A DNA stretch of 64,000 nucleotides. Source: Rhizoctonia solani. Its lineage: Eukaryota > Basidiomycota > Agaricomycetes > Cantharellales > Ceratobasidiaceae. Each line of letters starts with the position of its first letter. Position 1 is the first letter of the stretch. Where the stretch lies: contig NC_057379.1 in the NCBI RefSeq assembly GCF_016906535.1, positions 2,102,230 through 2,166,229 of the forward strand, given 5' to 3'. Below, piece after piece: positions 33,973-45,780 of the stretch. The notes under the pieces are model-generated. The model did no database searches. It saw nothing but the letters and a program-made list of their open reading frames with translations, and was not told the DNA's origin. The position numbers and the translations under genes are program-made.

Positions 33973-36794
33973 ATGTCTTTGCGCTATTCATCTCCAAACT
34001 ATACCAAGGACAAGGCAACCTTTGAAACTGATAAAAGGGAGCAGATTGACAAGAACTTACCCAAGATCAAGCTGGTGACGCTTAGGGAGTGGCTGGCAAT
34101 TTGGCTTTGCTTGGACCGTGAGTCAACGCCTGAGCTCCGAGATGCGTTTGGCTTGTGTAGTCATTTCTATGATCCGGAGTCAAGGAGGCTGCGACGTGCT
34201 CAAATTACCTTCAACAATTGCCGCCCGCTGAATAACCAAACTGTACATCAACTTGCGGATGTTGACTCAATGATTGGCGTTGTTCCAAGAAACATGCCTT
34301 TGATTCCTGTACCCACTCTCAAGACTGTCAAGTATTACATGATGAGAAGCAAATCGTATACTCTTACCTCTGACCTCCACATTGGGCCAGTCAAAGTATT
34401 GATGGATGACCATACTTTAGTAAGCAATCCCCACATACACTCATTATCATTAGCATACCACTCACTATGTTTTGCTTTGATTTAGGAAATGCATATACAC
34501 AAAGTGCCCAACATTCGATTCTTGGATTTGGGAGATAATGGAATGTTCCGCTTGCACTTCCCGCTTTTGGGATCAACCGGTAACAACATGTACCTGGGTG
34601 ACTCCCAAATGGCTCAGCTCTACGACTTGGCGTTTCATCCAGCAGCTCTTCAAACCCTCCTGGAGGATTTAGTACGAGAATGGCCTGGCACCTATGAGGA
34701 CGAGAAGTTCAGAAGTCAAAGCCACAAGTCCAAGCGAAAAGAGTATCAAAACCAGCAAGGCAAGAGTCAAGACATGCGTGGAGGCGTGGCGCAGCAAACT
34801 GGTCGAGACATTCATGTCGAGTACATTCAGGATTGGTTGGATTGCGCCAGAGCCATGATCCAGGAGACTGAGAAGCTGCGCTGGGCCAGGTACTTTTTCT
34901 TGTCCTACAAGCTCAGAGGAGTGAAGAATTGGGAGTGCAGCGTTCATCCCCCTCCAGAGGTCCCCCCCGTGACGGTGCTTAATGAGCCTACGGGTGATGA
35001 TGAAGGTATGCATGAATAGCTATCAGAGTCCCATTTGCTCACTAACAAAGCTTACATGGTCTCCAGATGTTGAAATTGAGGTTGATCAAGAAAGCCCAAG
35101 GGTGAAAGCTGTCGAAGGTATACTCAGCCATTTCAATACCACTCTATTTGAGCCTGGTATGTGGTTCATCAACATTGCCACCCGGATCACCATCTTGCCA
35201 AATCCGGACAATCCATTGGAGTGTACCTTTGCGGATGTGGATATGCACTCCCTTCTATTTCAACACTATACCGGCTTAGCATTTGAAAGCTGTGAAGAGC
35301 TTGTTAGCGGTCAAGGAAATCATTACCAGAAGGACAAAGTTGCCCACTTGAACGCCCTTGCTGGCGGTTGCTTGACCATCCCCCGTAGGCTAGCAGGAGA
35401 CACCGGTATCACTTATGCGCAAATCTACACCACCGACAAAAGCAATACCTACAACATTGCGCTAGCTCAGAACGCACAGCGAACCAGCGCCATCCAAATG
35501 CTTGAGTCATGGGATCAAGAGCTCAGCACGCATATCAACGGGTTGATGTCTAGCTTTGAGAACTTGGCTTGCAACCATGGTGTAGCCTTACGTATTGAGA
35601 CCTGTGTAGAGTATGAGAGCTATCCCACCTGTCATTTGAGAATACCGGATGAGCTGCTCCGGAGGTGTGTCTATGTTTTAGACCGTGATGTGTTCTGGTA
35701 AGCACGTATTCTGCTCATCCCTGTGGAAGTAATACTCATCTGTTGGTAGGCACTGGAAACGTTGCCGGCTTGCGTCCATGAAAAGCGTTATGTGCCAATG
35801 GATGGACGCTCGGCGTACGTTTACCCTCAACCAGCTTGCCGTGGCTGGGACATTGCTCATCATCATGGAATACATGATGAATACACTGGTGAACCGTCCA
35901 GCCTCTGGGGGGACTTGGGACCAGGTTCATGATGCAGCCTGCGTTAAAGAAATGAGGGGAAACAAATTGGTTCCCACGCGTAAGCTGGGCGCCCTGTTTC
36001 TCCCCAAGATTCATTTTGAGAAAAACAAACAGCCGCGTGTTTCTAGGCAGCGAGTTCTTGACCAGGCAATCATTCTCTACTTACTTGGGCCTCAAGGTCA
36101 ATCGTTGAGCAGTATCATGGCTTTCAACAAGATTGTGGGAGTGAATCTCCAAAAGCGACCGCGCAATGAAGACCCTTGCCCTTGGGAAAGCGGCGCACAG
36201 AATTCAAGCGCGGCTCCAATATCAAACAAGCAGAGACTAGTTACGATCCGGAGTACCCATGACACAGCAAACCCGCTTGCTGGTCCCGATTATGCTCAAG
36301 ATCAGGATACGTACTCATCAGAAGAAGAAGATCAGGCAGAGCAAGAGAGCGCTTCACCGTTCAAGAATATGCTTTGGGACATTATCAGCAATTATCCAAT
36401 CCAGATCATGAACAAGGCTCCTAACCGCTCACAAGCGCGTGAGTCTTGGTGCCAACTTGGCAGCAACAAGCTTGCTGGAGTAACGCATGACTTCTTCACC
36501 AGCATGGAGAATCTCACAAGAGCATTTGAATTGTACTACTTGTTTCCTGCTGATCTCAGCAAGTGGGATGCCACCGTGGCTCATCTTTTTCCGCTCATTC
36601 AAGGCAGCACCGGGAACCTTGAAAGGCAACAAGGTGTTTTGAATTTGGGAGTGGTGGTTGAGTTTTGCACCATGCAGCTAGCCCTTCCTGAGTCAAGTCA
36701 AGCGCAGATGGTTCAAGACGCTAGACAATATGTCTCAGCACACTGGGCTTGGTTACCCATAGGCACGGGCAAGAACCACTTGTGGTTGTCATAA
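33973..36794 (+). CDS. Gene D: unrecognised 880-aa protein, four exons
   Basis: Not recognised. Exons 33973-34419, 34486-35005, 35067-35697 and 35750-36794 are joined by GT-AG introns of 66, 61 and 52 nt and total 2643 nt, exactly 881 codons with no internal stop. The start is the ATG in 'caaccATGtc'; an in-frame ATG 24 nt upstream is possible. Features: a Trp/Leu-rich N-terminal stretch (TLREWLAIWLCLD), a basic segment (SHKSKRKEYQ) in exon 2, a hydrophobic segment about residues 562-580 (LAVAGTLLIIMEYMMNTL) that may be a buried helix rather than a membrane span, an acidic stretch about 715-735 (SSEEEDQAEQES), and a C-terminus ending HLWLS. The last codon and stop coincide with the start of a 171-bp repeat. 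It is divergent from the SNF2 pseudogene. Intact frame and clean splicing suggest a functional or recently functional gene. Confidence 0.8.
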
Positions 36795-37221
36795 ACAGAG
36801 GAAAATAGAACTAGCCGGAATTGAACCAGCTTGACCACTAAGCCATAGAGCCCTATTATTCCTCTGCTGACAACCCATGATTACACCTGCTACCCCCCAA
36901 ATTTGGGCTTGGGCCAGCATGCAACCACTTGTACTGGTCATGTGACCGTGTCCAGGACACTGCCCCCCTTTTTTGGGTGGGCGGCGCCCCTGTGAAAAGT
37001 TTTTCCCGTGGTGGGAATAGAACTGGTGTCCTTCCAAGTTCTACCAAGTGTCATAAACAGAGGAAAATAGAACTAGCCGGAATTGAACCAGCTTGACCAC
37101 TAAGCCATAGAGCCCTATTATTCCTCTGCTGACAACCCATGATTACACCTGCTACCCCCCAAATTTGGGCTTGGGCCAGCATGCAACCACTTGTACTGGT
37201 CATGTGACCGTGTCCAGGACA
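36789..37221 (-). repeat. Two 171-bp direct repeats with tRNA-like boxes
   Basis: Copies at 36789-36959 and 37051-37221 are nearly identical and start TCATAAACAG. On the minus strand each contains TGGCTTAGTGG (A-box-like) and GGTTCAATTCC (B-box-like), but only about 7 nt apart, so this is not a tRNA gene. It may be a SINE or tRNA-derived scrap. The spacer (36960-37050) has another TTCTATTCC box. A 78-bp part recurs, in opposite orientation, at 8027-8105. Confidence 0.7.
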
Positions 37222-38946
37222 GTGGTCAACCGGGGTCAGCAACGTGCCTAAATCTGCGCAACAAGTAGGACCATTGAAAGGAGGGCCTTGGATGATTTGC
37301 AACCCTAGGTTAATTTGCGCTGGTGATCACTAATGTAATACCCTCATATTGGTGGTAGTGCGTGGAAGCCTTTTTGTTCTTCATGATAACAGGCCCAGCT
37401 GACTCGTAGCCCAGACCTGTAGCTAAAGTGTCATGATTACACTTGATACACCAGCCTTTGATTGATATGATCTTTGACTTCTTGAACTCAGTCATTGCTT
37501 GTTCAAAATACCCTACTCCGTTTGAAACAATATTATTTATCTTCAAACCAGGAATAAGACTTTGAGTTGTAGACGCTTTATGATATTTAGTTTACACTTG
37601 GGTTGGTTTTGTACTAGTTTAGTAGCTCATCAAGTGAGCCAGTACCACAGGGGATGGTGTATGACTTACGCAAAACAACAGGCTAAAACCCTATCATAAT
37701 GGGCAATCCTTTATTGTATCAATCTTCACGCATTGGGCTCACTACTAGTGGTTTCATCAACTCTGTAAACTTCTGCCATTTACGTGTGAAAGATTTGTTG
37801 AGCATTTCTTTTACAAGACCCCAGATTCTAAGCAGCAACATAGGGGATTTTGTGATATCCCAATCAGAAAGTGATAGCGTCAGCATATGAGAAAATTATG
37901 AACGTATCATAAACAGAAAACTTATGTATTTATATCCAACCTTTTATGACTCTGGAAGGTTATATGCAGCAACACGCAATTGGAAGGACCAGGGCTATAA
38001 TGGGAGGTGCCCCTAGTATTGCCCGTATGTTTGTCAGTAGTACATTTATGTGGCTCATCTTCAACATAGAAAGCAACGTTTTATTCCTCAATAAACAATT
38101 AGACATTTGGAGAAAGCCATCATTCTCTTGTAGCTCACATAAAGCACTTGCTGATAAAACAAAGCCTCAAAACAACAAGTTGGGTACATGCAAAGGCTCT
38201 ATTGTCTTTCATACCAACTCATAAGGTCTTGCGCAGGACAGTGTAGACCGCCAAATACATCTCAGGATATTCATTTATAGTTTCTATCGACTGATACAGA
38301 TAACCCTTATCCATTTTTGACTCCGATACCCAACCGGTCTAAAGCGCTTATTGGTCATAGCACAGTATCTTCCATTATTGGCCACGGCAGAAAGATAATG
38401 ATGGTTAATCAACCAACAGTTGACACCCCAATACCACCAATATGTATTGGGAAAAGCTCCCTGATGAAAAATCCTGAGGAGGGAAGTGGGTTACACGTCT
38501 GAGAAAATTACTCACGACCAACAATTAGTTTCTGACGGTCCCGCTATTCCAGGTGGCTCTTAGCCTTAGCGCGTACTCCGCATTTTTCAGTCATTATACT
38601 TATCACTTGGGTTAACCAAATTTGTCGCCAGGAGCTTTCCCAAGACTGGATTCACCAAAATGAAGCAAGTTGACTTGGACATTGTGGGATGGACTTCAAG
38701 GCTTAAAGCAGGCTGGTCATTTCAAAACGGGCAACTACTCATTTACTTACTATGATGACATGTATGTACTCTCCAATCTATGACATTATATTTGTAGCCT
38801 ACCATATGTTTGATAAATTTCAGCTATGTGGATTGCTTTTTTCCGCAACAGGATGTAATAGATATATGTTCATGTAGGACCGTTTTATATCAAAACAAGT
38901 CCTCAAAATTCACAAAAAAAAACAGAATATACAAGAAAATAGCTCC
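37222..38946. other. Intergenic between convergent genes D and A
   Basis: No supported gene. Short open frames on both strands without motifs. AT-rich, with one more TCATAAACAG near 37908. It contains the 3' flanks of both genes. Confidence 0.5.
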
Positions 38947-39283
38947 TTATTGCCTTCCCGTCGTATTGTCCATATCAAACTCACATGTATCTGGGACTGA
39001 CTGTGCATCAAGCAAGGAGCCGGCAGGGGGAATAGGTGCTGAAACTGAAGTGACAGTTGCAGGCACAGAGGCGTTCGTAGACGCAGGGGGAGGGGTTGGG
39101 GGTGGTGTGCCGGCGGGCACAGAAGCTGAAGACACAGCGGTCAAGGGAGGCTCAAGAGAAGGGGGCGCGGGACCGGCGGGAGATGCAGGAAGAATGGGAG
39201 ATGGCGGCGCAGGCGCAGGCGCCGGTCCAGGAGCAGGAGCGGGAGTGGGAGCCGGAGCCGGAGCCGGAGTCGGAGCGGGAGCG

Positions 39284-39317
<34 letters not shown>

Positions 39318-41303
39318 AAGGAGCAGGAGCCAGGGCTGGAGGAGGGGTTGGGGCTGGGGCGGGAGTCGGAGTTGGAGCTGGAGGGGAGGCCGGAGCCAGA
39401 GAAGAAGCCGGATCCTGGGATGGCGCAGGCGGAGACGTACAAGCCGGCGCGGCAACAAGAGAAGGCACGGGAGCAAGGGGAAGTGCAGGAGCAGGAGTGA
39501 GGATAGACCCCAAAGTTTCTGGAGGCGCAGAGACTGGGGAAGGTGCCGGATTAGAGGGAGACACAGGAGGAGGAGTAAGCTCAGGCCCCGGAGTAGGTGT
39601 ACGCGCAAATCGCGCGGGGGCAGGCAATGCTTTACGCAAAGGAGAAGCTTTCAATCCGTTAGTTTATAGTTCTCAACGCTTTGCCAAATTTGACTCACCC
39701 GCTTCCGGGTCAGGAATTTTCTTGAAGGAAGTAGCTTTGCCAGGCGGACTTGACATGGCAACTTTGATTAAAACATTAGTGTCAAATAATATAAAATTGT
39801 TAAATATGCTAAGATATAAGCAAATAACTTACCGTCCTTGCCTTCGTCTTCTCCTTCAGCATCCATCTCGGCGTCCGCCTTGTCAACTTCCATGGCCACA
39901 ACTTGGCCTTCCTTCTCCCCTCTCTCCCATCCCACATCCTTTTCTTCCTCGTCTTCCTTGTCTTCCTTGTCTTCCTTGTCTTCCTTGTCTTCCTTGTCTT
40001 CCTTGTCTTCCTTGTCTTCCTTGTCTTCCTTGTCTTCCTTGTCTTCCTTGTCTTCCTTGTCTTCCTTGTCTTCCTTGTCTTCCTTGTCTTCCTTGTCTTC
40101 CTTGTCTTCCTTGTCTTCCTTGTTCTCTGTGTCCTCTGCTTCCTCCTTGTCCTTGTCCTCTTTCTCATCCCCCTCTTCTTGCTCTTCTTCCTCCTTGTCA
40201 CTGTCCTTGTCATCCTTCCTTACCTCCTTCCCTTTCTCCCTTCCCTGCGCCTGCACCTTGGCTCCCTCTGCCTCGTCATCCCGGGGATCTTCATTAGCGG
40301 CCGTGGGATCGAGCCTTGGTAGGCTCTCCGCAAACCAAACCAACAATCTACGCGGCCGCAACTTGCTGCAATCAAAGGTTACATCATCATCATCAGTTTG
40401 ATCACCTTTTCCAGGGCTGTACTCGACATCCTGGCTGATTGCCCTTTTCTTGGACGGGGAAGGTGTGGCCTGCTTTCCTCCCTTCTTGCGCTTCCGGGAT
40501 GTTTGCTGCTCTTGGTTTGTTTTCCGTTTAGCGCCTGCCTTTGCGTCCCGGATTGGTTTGGTAAACCACTCCCAAGTACTCTTCCCGCCCCTGACCTTCC
40601 ACCACTTGGGCTGTGGCCCGGCTTGGTTCACCTCGCAGAGCATTGGGTCTTCCTGGCTTAGAGGTGGCGGCAGATTTGTCCAGCTTTGAATCACTTCAGC
40701 CCACCTGACCTCATCATAGATTGCATCCGGCTCCATCAGCGCATAGCTGTATCCGGCCTTTGACTCCAGCCACAGAATCTCCTCAAAGCTGTCCGACCAT
40801 GAGTTGTATCCAGTTGACAAATTAGCACAATGACTTACCCAGATCGCCAGTGAGGGCTTGATTCCTTCACCATCCCCACAATGTCTTTTATACACATGAA
40901 AACCAGATGTTTGTCCAAGTAGTCTTTGCCCATAAACCCGGCCCAGACAAAGAACTTGAACTGGCCCACAAGCGCTGTCACGTACCCGTAGGCCTGTACG
41001 TCTTCCCACCATTCAGGAGTCGAATCTTGGTACCGGGGATAGACCAACTTGTTATGCTTCACAAAAACAAAACCATCCAGGGCACGGACAATCACCTCTA
41101 AAGTGAGGTAAAGATCAACAGACCAAATGCAAGAACGTGTTGAGAGTCAGAGCATTATAAATGAATTATTTAACGCAAGAAAGTCACGTACCATTTTGAC
41201 TTTTCTTTGACCGCGGGGCTTCAGGGTCCAGAGTCACTGTTTCCGCCGTCAGTGAGCTCCCGCAATACACCTCCTGAATCAGTGTGGGAATTCCAGTAGA
41301 CAT
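38947..41303 (-). CDS. Gene A: aromatic-module protein with (KED)n and Pro-Ala tracts, 696 aa
   Basis: Not a family I recognise. Exons 41303-41192, 41097-40839, 40788-39833, 39761-39699 and 39647-38947 splice to 2091 nt, exactly 697 codons. The start [10 protein letters not shown] is the first ATG. The N-terminal module of about 180 residues is conserved with gene B: LDPE.P, ALDGF.F.K, YP, WW, FK.F.W.G, GYSYAL.EP, W..V..SW, WW. Then follow a Lys/Arg-rich, NLS-like region ([18 protein letters not shown]), a Glu/Lys region with about 19 exact KED triplets, and a Pro/Ala-rich C-terminal third. Likely nuclear from composition (inference). It is convergent with gene D; its 5' flank contains CACGTG/CACATG boxes (about 41360-41395) and abuts gene C. 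Confidence 0.8.
39952..40122. repeat. 9-bp minisatellite encoding (Lys-Glu-Asp)n
   Basis: About 19 identical 9-bp units (plus strand TCTTCCTTG; coding AAGGAAGAC-type). There is no synonymous variation within the core, implying recent expansion or strong homogenisation. The opposite strand is open in all three frames here, creating long spurious frames. Confidence 0.9.
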
Positions 41304-41597
41304 GTCAAAGTAAGTGTGAACAAGGTAGGGAGGAAAATGTGAAAACACACGTGTCACAACATCCCAGTCACATGATCAGCGCGGTCACGTGAAGTCCCCT
41401 TATCAACAATCATGGGTCAACTTGCTAAACCGGCGGTGAATGCGTGATTAATAGCTTTGGTGGGAGCAGATTTTTTCACTTGCAACAAGTTGGGAATGAG
41501 CACTGCGTATATTTTATTATGTACTGCATATCAGCGTAGATACGTAAGTTCAAGAGCGCCCACAGTATTAGGCACCCATCAACCACTCTCCACCAAA

Positions 41598-41690
41598 TCA
41601 AGCCTTTGCCCGACCGGTTAGCCTACGTTTACATCCCTTGCCACCTGAGGACGTGTTTGGATTGGTGGTTGTGACTTCATCATACGGTTC
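41598..41690 (-). pseudogene. Gene C, 3' end cut off by nest 2
   Basis: Immediately left of E3 the minus strand reads on from the TSD with YDEVTTTNPNTSS...KRRLTG and stops at TGA 41598-41600. This is the 28-codon end of gene C's last exon. It joins 60598 in frame once E3 and one GGTTC copy are taken out. It contains a basic, NLS-like KRRLTGRAK segment. Confidence 0.82.
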
Positions 41691-42228
41691 TGTCAGAGCC
41701 GACAACTACCACAAGGTAAAGCCCAACAAGCTATTGCCTAATATAGGACTTATCAGCTAGTGGGATCCAACAATGCTCAAGGGCAATGCCAGATAAGGGG
41801 TGGACAAGACCAATTTAAGTAAGAGTGCACTATGCTGTTAAGACAGCTGGGCAAGAGACCTTTGACAGGGACTGGTATGCTCTCAGGCAATACTCTTAAG
41901 TGTATGTCTTAGGGTAGGTAGGTGTGGATGGGGATAAGGGTCGAGTTCTGAGGCTTAAGGCTCTCAGAACCCTCCTTATATATTCAACAGCAAAGGGGAA
42001 GAGTAATTACATGTACAAACATCATAACAAAGATAAGGTCACATGACCAGAGATAAGAAAACAAGATCACATGACTAAAGGTCATGTGATGAGATTACAT
42101 AATACGCGCCCAGCGCCTAAATAACATAAAGATGCATATATCCATAAATCTCCATGAAAATAGCGCATATATTCACTATTTCTTCGACTTAGTGGATTCT
42201 AAGGTGGTCACGCCTCTAGGGCATGACA
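41691..42228 (-). repeat. E3 3' LTR
   Basis: TGTCATGCCC...CTCTGACA on the coding strand. Preceded by the PPT AACGGGGGGGAAG. Contains a TATATAAGG box. Confidence 0.95.
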
Positions 42229-42239
42229 CTTCCCCCCCG

Positions 42240-45200
42240 TTAAGGTCCAGCTGCCTCTGGATGTTCACGGTGAAACTTAGCCAATTTTTCAGGGGCATTG
42301 GCTAAGTGGGCCTTGGGCTCCCATGTGTTATCCTCTGGTCCATACCCTTTCCATTTAACCAAGTATTTGACTTGCCGACCCACTTTCTTGGAGTCTAGGA
42401 TCCTTTCAACAGTATATTCCTCTTCTCCATCAGCTGTGACAACTGGGGGAAGTGGGACTGGATCACGGTCATACTCGTCTACTGGTTTCTTGTGTAATAG
42501 GGCAATGTTGAAGACAGGGTGGACTTTCATGGATTTAGGGAGATCCAGTTTATAGGAGTTCCTGCCAATTTTCTCCAAGACCTTATAGGGCCCCAATCGC
42601 TTATGTTCTAGCTTATGGGAAGGCCTTGAAGTTTTGATGTTGGCGCTACTCAAATAGACTTTATCACCAACTTCCAGCTTGGTTGCTTCCCTTCTGTTGA
42701 GATCATAGTATTGTGCGTTTTGTTTTGCAGCAATTTCTAAAGCAGCTTTAGCTTCAGCTTGGATCTCTTTCAGGAAGTCTGCTAGGTCATCGGCTTGAGG
42801 GACATGGCTTTCCTTGGTGTTCCCAACTGTAAAGTCTGGGTTGTAACCATAGCACATGTAGAAGGGTGAATGTTTGGAACCTGAGTGTTTCCCATTATTG
42901 TATGAAAATTCCGCAAGTGGTAATGACGCAACCCAGTCTGTTTGCCTATAGTTGATATAGTGGCGTAGGTAGATTTCCACAAACTGGTTTAAGCGTTCAC
43001 TTTGTCCATCAACTTGGGGTCTGTATGCAGTGGAGAAGTGTGGTTCTATCCCCAGCCGCTTATAGACCTGTCTTAGGAATTTTGCATTGAACTGGGGGCC
43101 TCGGTCCGAGATGGTTTTCCTGGGTAACCCATGTAACTTCCACACAAAGGATACAAAGAGGTTTGCAACATCAACAGCAGTAGCATCAGAGTGCGTTGGT
43201 ATAAAATGGACCATTTTGGATAGGCGGTCCACTACTGTCAATATTGCATCATATCCTTCTGAGGTGGGGAGTCCTACAATCAAGTCATACGTTATTTCCT
43301 CCCAGGGCTTATTGGGTAAATCTATGTTTTGAAGGAGACCTTCAGGAGCCCGGTTGGAATGTTTACTGCGTATGCATGAGTCGCATGCTTGGACATATTT
43401 TGTTACAGACTGTTTCATCCCTGACCAATAGTAATCCCTTGAAAGGAGGTCTAGGGTTCTGAACTGTCCTGGGTGCCCAGTGGAAGGGTTATCATGCCTG
43501 CTTTCTAAGACGGCTTTCCTGATTTCTGGCTTGTTGGGGACATAGATCCGATCATGATAGTAAAGTAGGCCATTATCAATCTTCCATCCTTTAACAGGTA
43601 TATCCTCTTCCAAAGATTTAAGGATTTTGTGTACAGCTTTATCATCATGCAGAGCGTCCCTTATTAGATCATTAAGGTCACTATCTGTTTGAATAGCTGC
43701 AATAAAAAGCTCTGGGCTTATGAGCACAGGGTTTCACCCCCCTCCTTAACCGCAGACTTGTGGTCTTCACGGCGAGAGAGAATATCTGCTTTTCTATTCT
43801 GTGCGCCTGGCCTATACACAATCCTATAGTTGTAATCTGCCAAAAATCCCATCCACCTTAACTGCCTTTGGTTCAGATCCCTTTTTGTCTGGAAGTACTC
43901 CAGATTTTTATGGTCTGTCAGTATTTTGACAGGATTACTGTTCCTTCCAGCAGGTGACGCCATTCCTTTAAAGCCCTTACTACTGCTAGTAACTCTTTAT
44001 CAAAGATATCATAGTTTCTTTCAGCAGGTGCTAGGGATTTTGATAGGAATGCAACCGGGTGTAATTTATCATCACTGCCCTTTTGATTAAGGACAGCGCC
44101 CGTTGCAAAATCAGAGGCGTCACACTCAAGGAAAAACTCCTTGTATGGATCGGGTTGGATTAAGACAGGGGATTCAATTAGAGCCTGTTTAAGAGCTTTA
44201 AAAGACACTTCTTGGCGTTCACCCCACTCCCAAGGTATTCTTTTGGAGTAGTTGGTATAAGGGTTGTGCCAATTTTGAGAAGTTATGTATGAAGCGTCTA
44301 TAGAAATTTATAAAGCCCAAAAACTCTTGAACCCCTTTGACAGAGCGCGGTGTTGCCCAATCAACCGCTTGAGTGATTTTCTTGGGATCTGCTTTCACTC
44401 CTTCACCATTGGCAATGACACCAAGGTAATCTACTTCAGATGCATAGAAATTACACTTCTCCAAGTTACAGTAGCATGCATTGTCTTGCAGCCTTTTCAG
44501 TACCTCTTGGAGATGTTTTGTGTGTAATTCCCTGCTTTCTGAGAATATTAGGATGTTGTCTAGATATACTACTACATAGACGTCCAATATGTCCCTAAAT
44601 ATCTCATTCATGAAGTGCTGAAATGCAGCAGGAGCGTTGCATAACCCAAAGGGCATGACTAGGTATTCAAACAGGCCGTATTTGGTTTTAAATGCAGTCT
44701 TCCATTCATCACCTTCCTTTATCCGGACCAAGTTGTATCCAGATTTCAGGTCAATGGTGGAAAAGTATTTTGCGCCCCTTAGTTTCTCAATGAGAGACTG
44801 TATTAGAGGTAGAGGGTACGCATTCTTGACTGTATTTGCATTTAGGGATCTATAATCCACAACCATACGCCTTTTCCCATTTTTCTTGTTGACAAAATGA
44901 ACTGGGGAACCATATTTGGATTTGGATGGGCGAATCAATCCTTTGTCCAATTGTTCTTTAAGGAGTTTTCTAAGTTCCTCATCATCAGATGCCTTCAAGG
45001 GGTATACCATAGCCTTAACAGGTTTATCAGGATCATTAAATCAATCCCTAAATCAAAAGGACGGTGCGGCGGCAGTTCCGTCACCTTCATGTCCTCAGAA
45101 AATACCTCCGCAAAATTGCGCAGTTCTACTGGGATACTTTCAAGTGGAGAATCCACAGTACCTCCAGTTTCCCTAGGGATGCCTTCAAGAGGTTCAATCA

Positions 45201-45780
45201 CCTCGACACCTCCTAAGTCTTCTGGTATGCCTTCAAGGTGGTTAGAAGTCCCACCGACATTCCCCAGGATAGAATTAGAAATAGAAAGACAAGAATTGTT
45301 ACAATGTTGAGAATTAAAAGTGATACGCTTATTAGGCCAATCTATAGTAGGGTTGTGTAACTTGAGCCAGGACATTCCAAGGACTATGCTATGTTTACCT
45401 ATATCAGCTACGTTACATTTCAGAACCTCTTTATGACTACCTAATTCTAAAGTAAATATACATTCTGAATCTACCAAACCAGAACTAATGTCTCTTCCAT
45501 CAATCACTTTAAGGCGACGTGGTACAGATTTTTTTGTAGTAGGTATACCATTGTTTGATTAGGTCCTTGTGTATGAAGCAAGATGAAGCACCTGAATCAA
45601 TCATAGCCCATCCAAAGAAGGGCTTCATTTTCTTGGTAACCTTAGGGTTGGGAACTTGTTGAACGCGAGATGCTTGAAAATATATATTTAAAGGAGATAT
45701 ATTATTTACAGAAAAGATTTCCAAGCTATCTAAATGTCCATTATTTCCCTCTGATACACTGTTCCCATTAGTGTTCAGAG
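42240..45780 (-). pseudogene. E3 pol polyprotein, several frameshifts, RT active site mutated
   Basis: Domains remain readable in shifting frames. Protease MIDSGASSCFIH (about 45590) is followed by a frame change near 45545. Another change is near 45035, just before the RT start VYPLKASDDEELR. RT (44219-45010) has [18 protein letters not shown] and the box VVYLDNILIFS, where YLDD is expected (codon 44555-44557, GAC AAC, a CpG-to-CpA type change). Frame changes follow near 44235, 43950 and 43725 within RNase H. The last frame (42240-43727) holds the HHCC finger (HDNPSTGHPG...C-x2-C), integrase core (YDLIVGLP, SDRGPQFNAKF, GQSERLN) and a chromodomain (YLVKWKGYGPEDNTWEP). Dead as an autonomous element. 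Confidence 0.92.

Noticed and set aside
36789..37221. tRNA gene on the minus strand
   Set aside because: A- and B-box-like motifs are only about 7 nt apart and no cloverleaf or anticodon arm can be formed.
38810..40297. Long plus-strand open frame (495 codons) rich in Gly/Ala and Leu-Pro-Cys repeats, plus several others opposite gene A
   Set aside because: It is the antisense shadow of gene A's Pro-Ala and (KED)n tracts; low-complexity repeats keep all frames open. The minus-strand exons splice cleanly to 697 codons.
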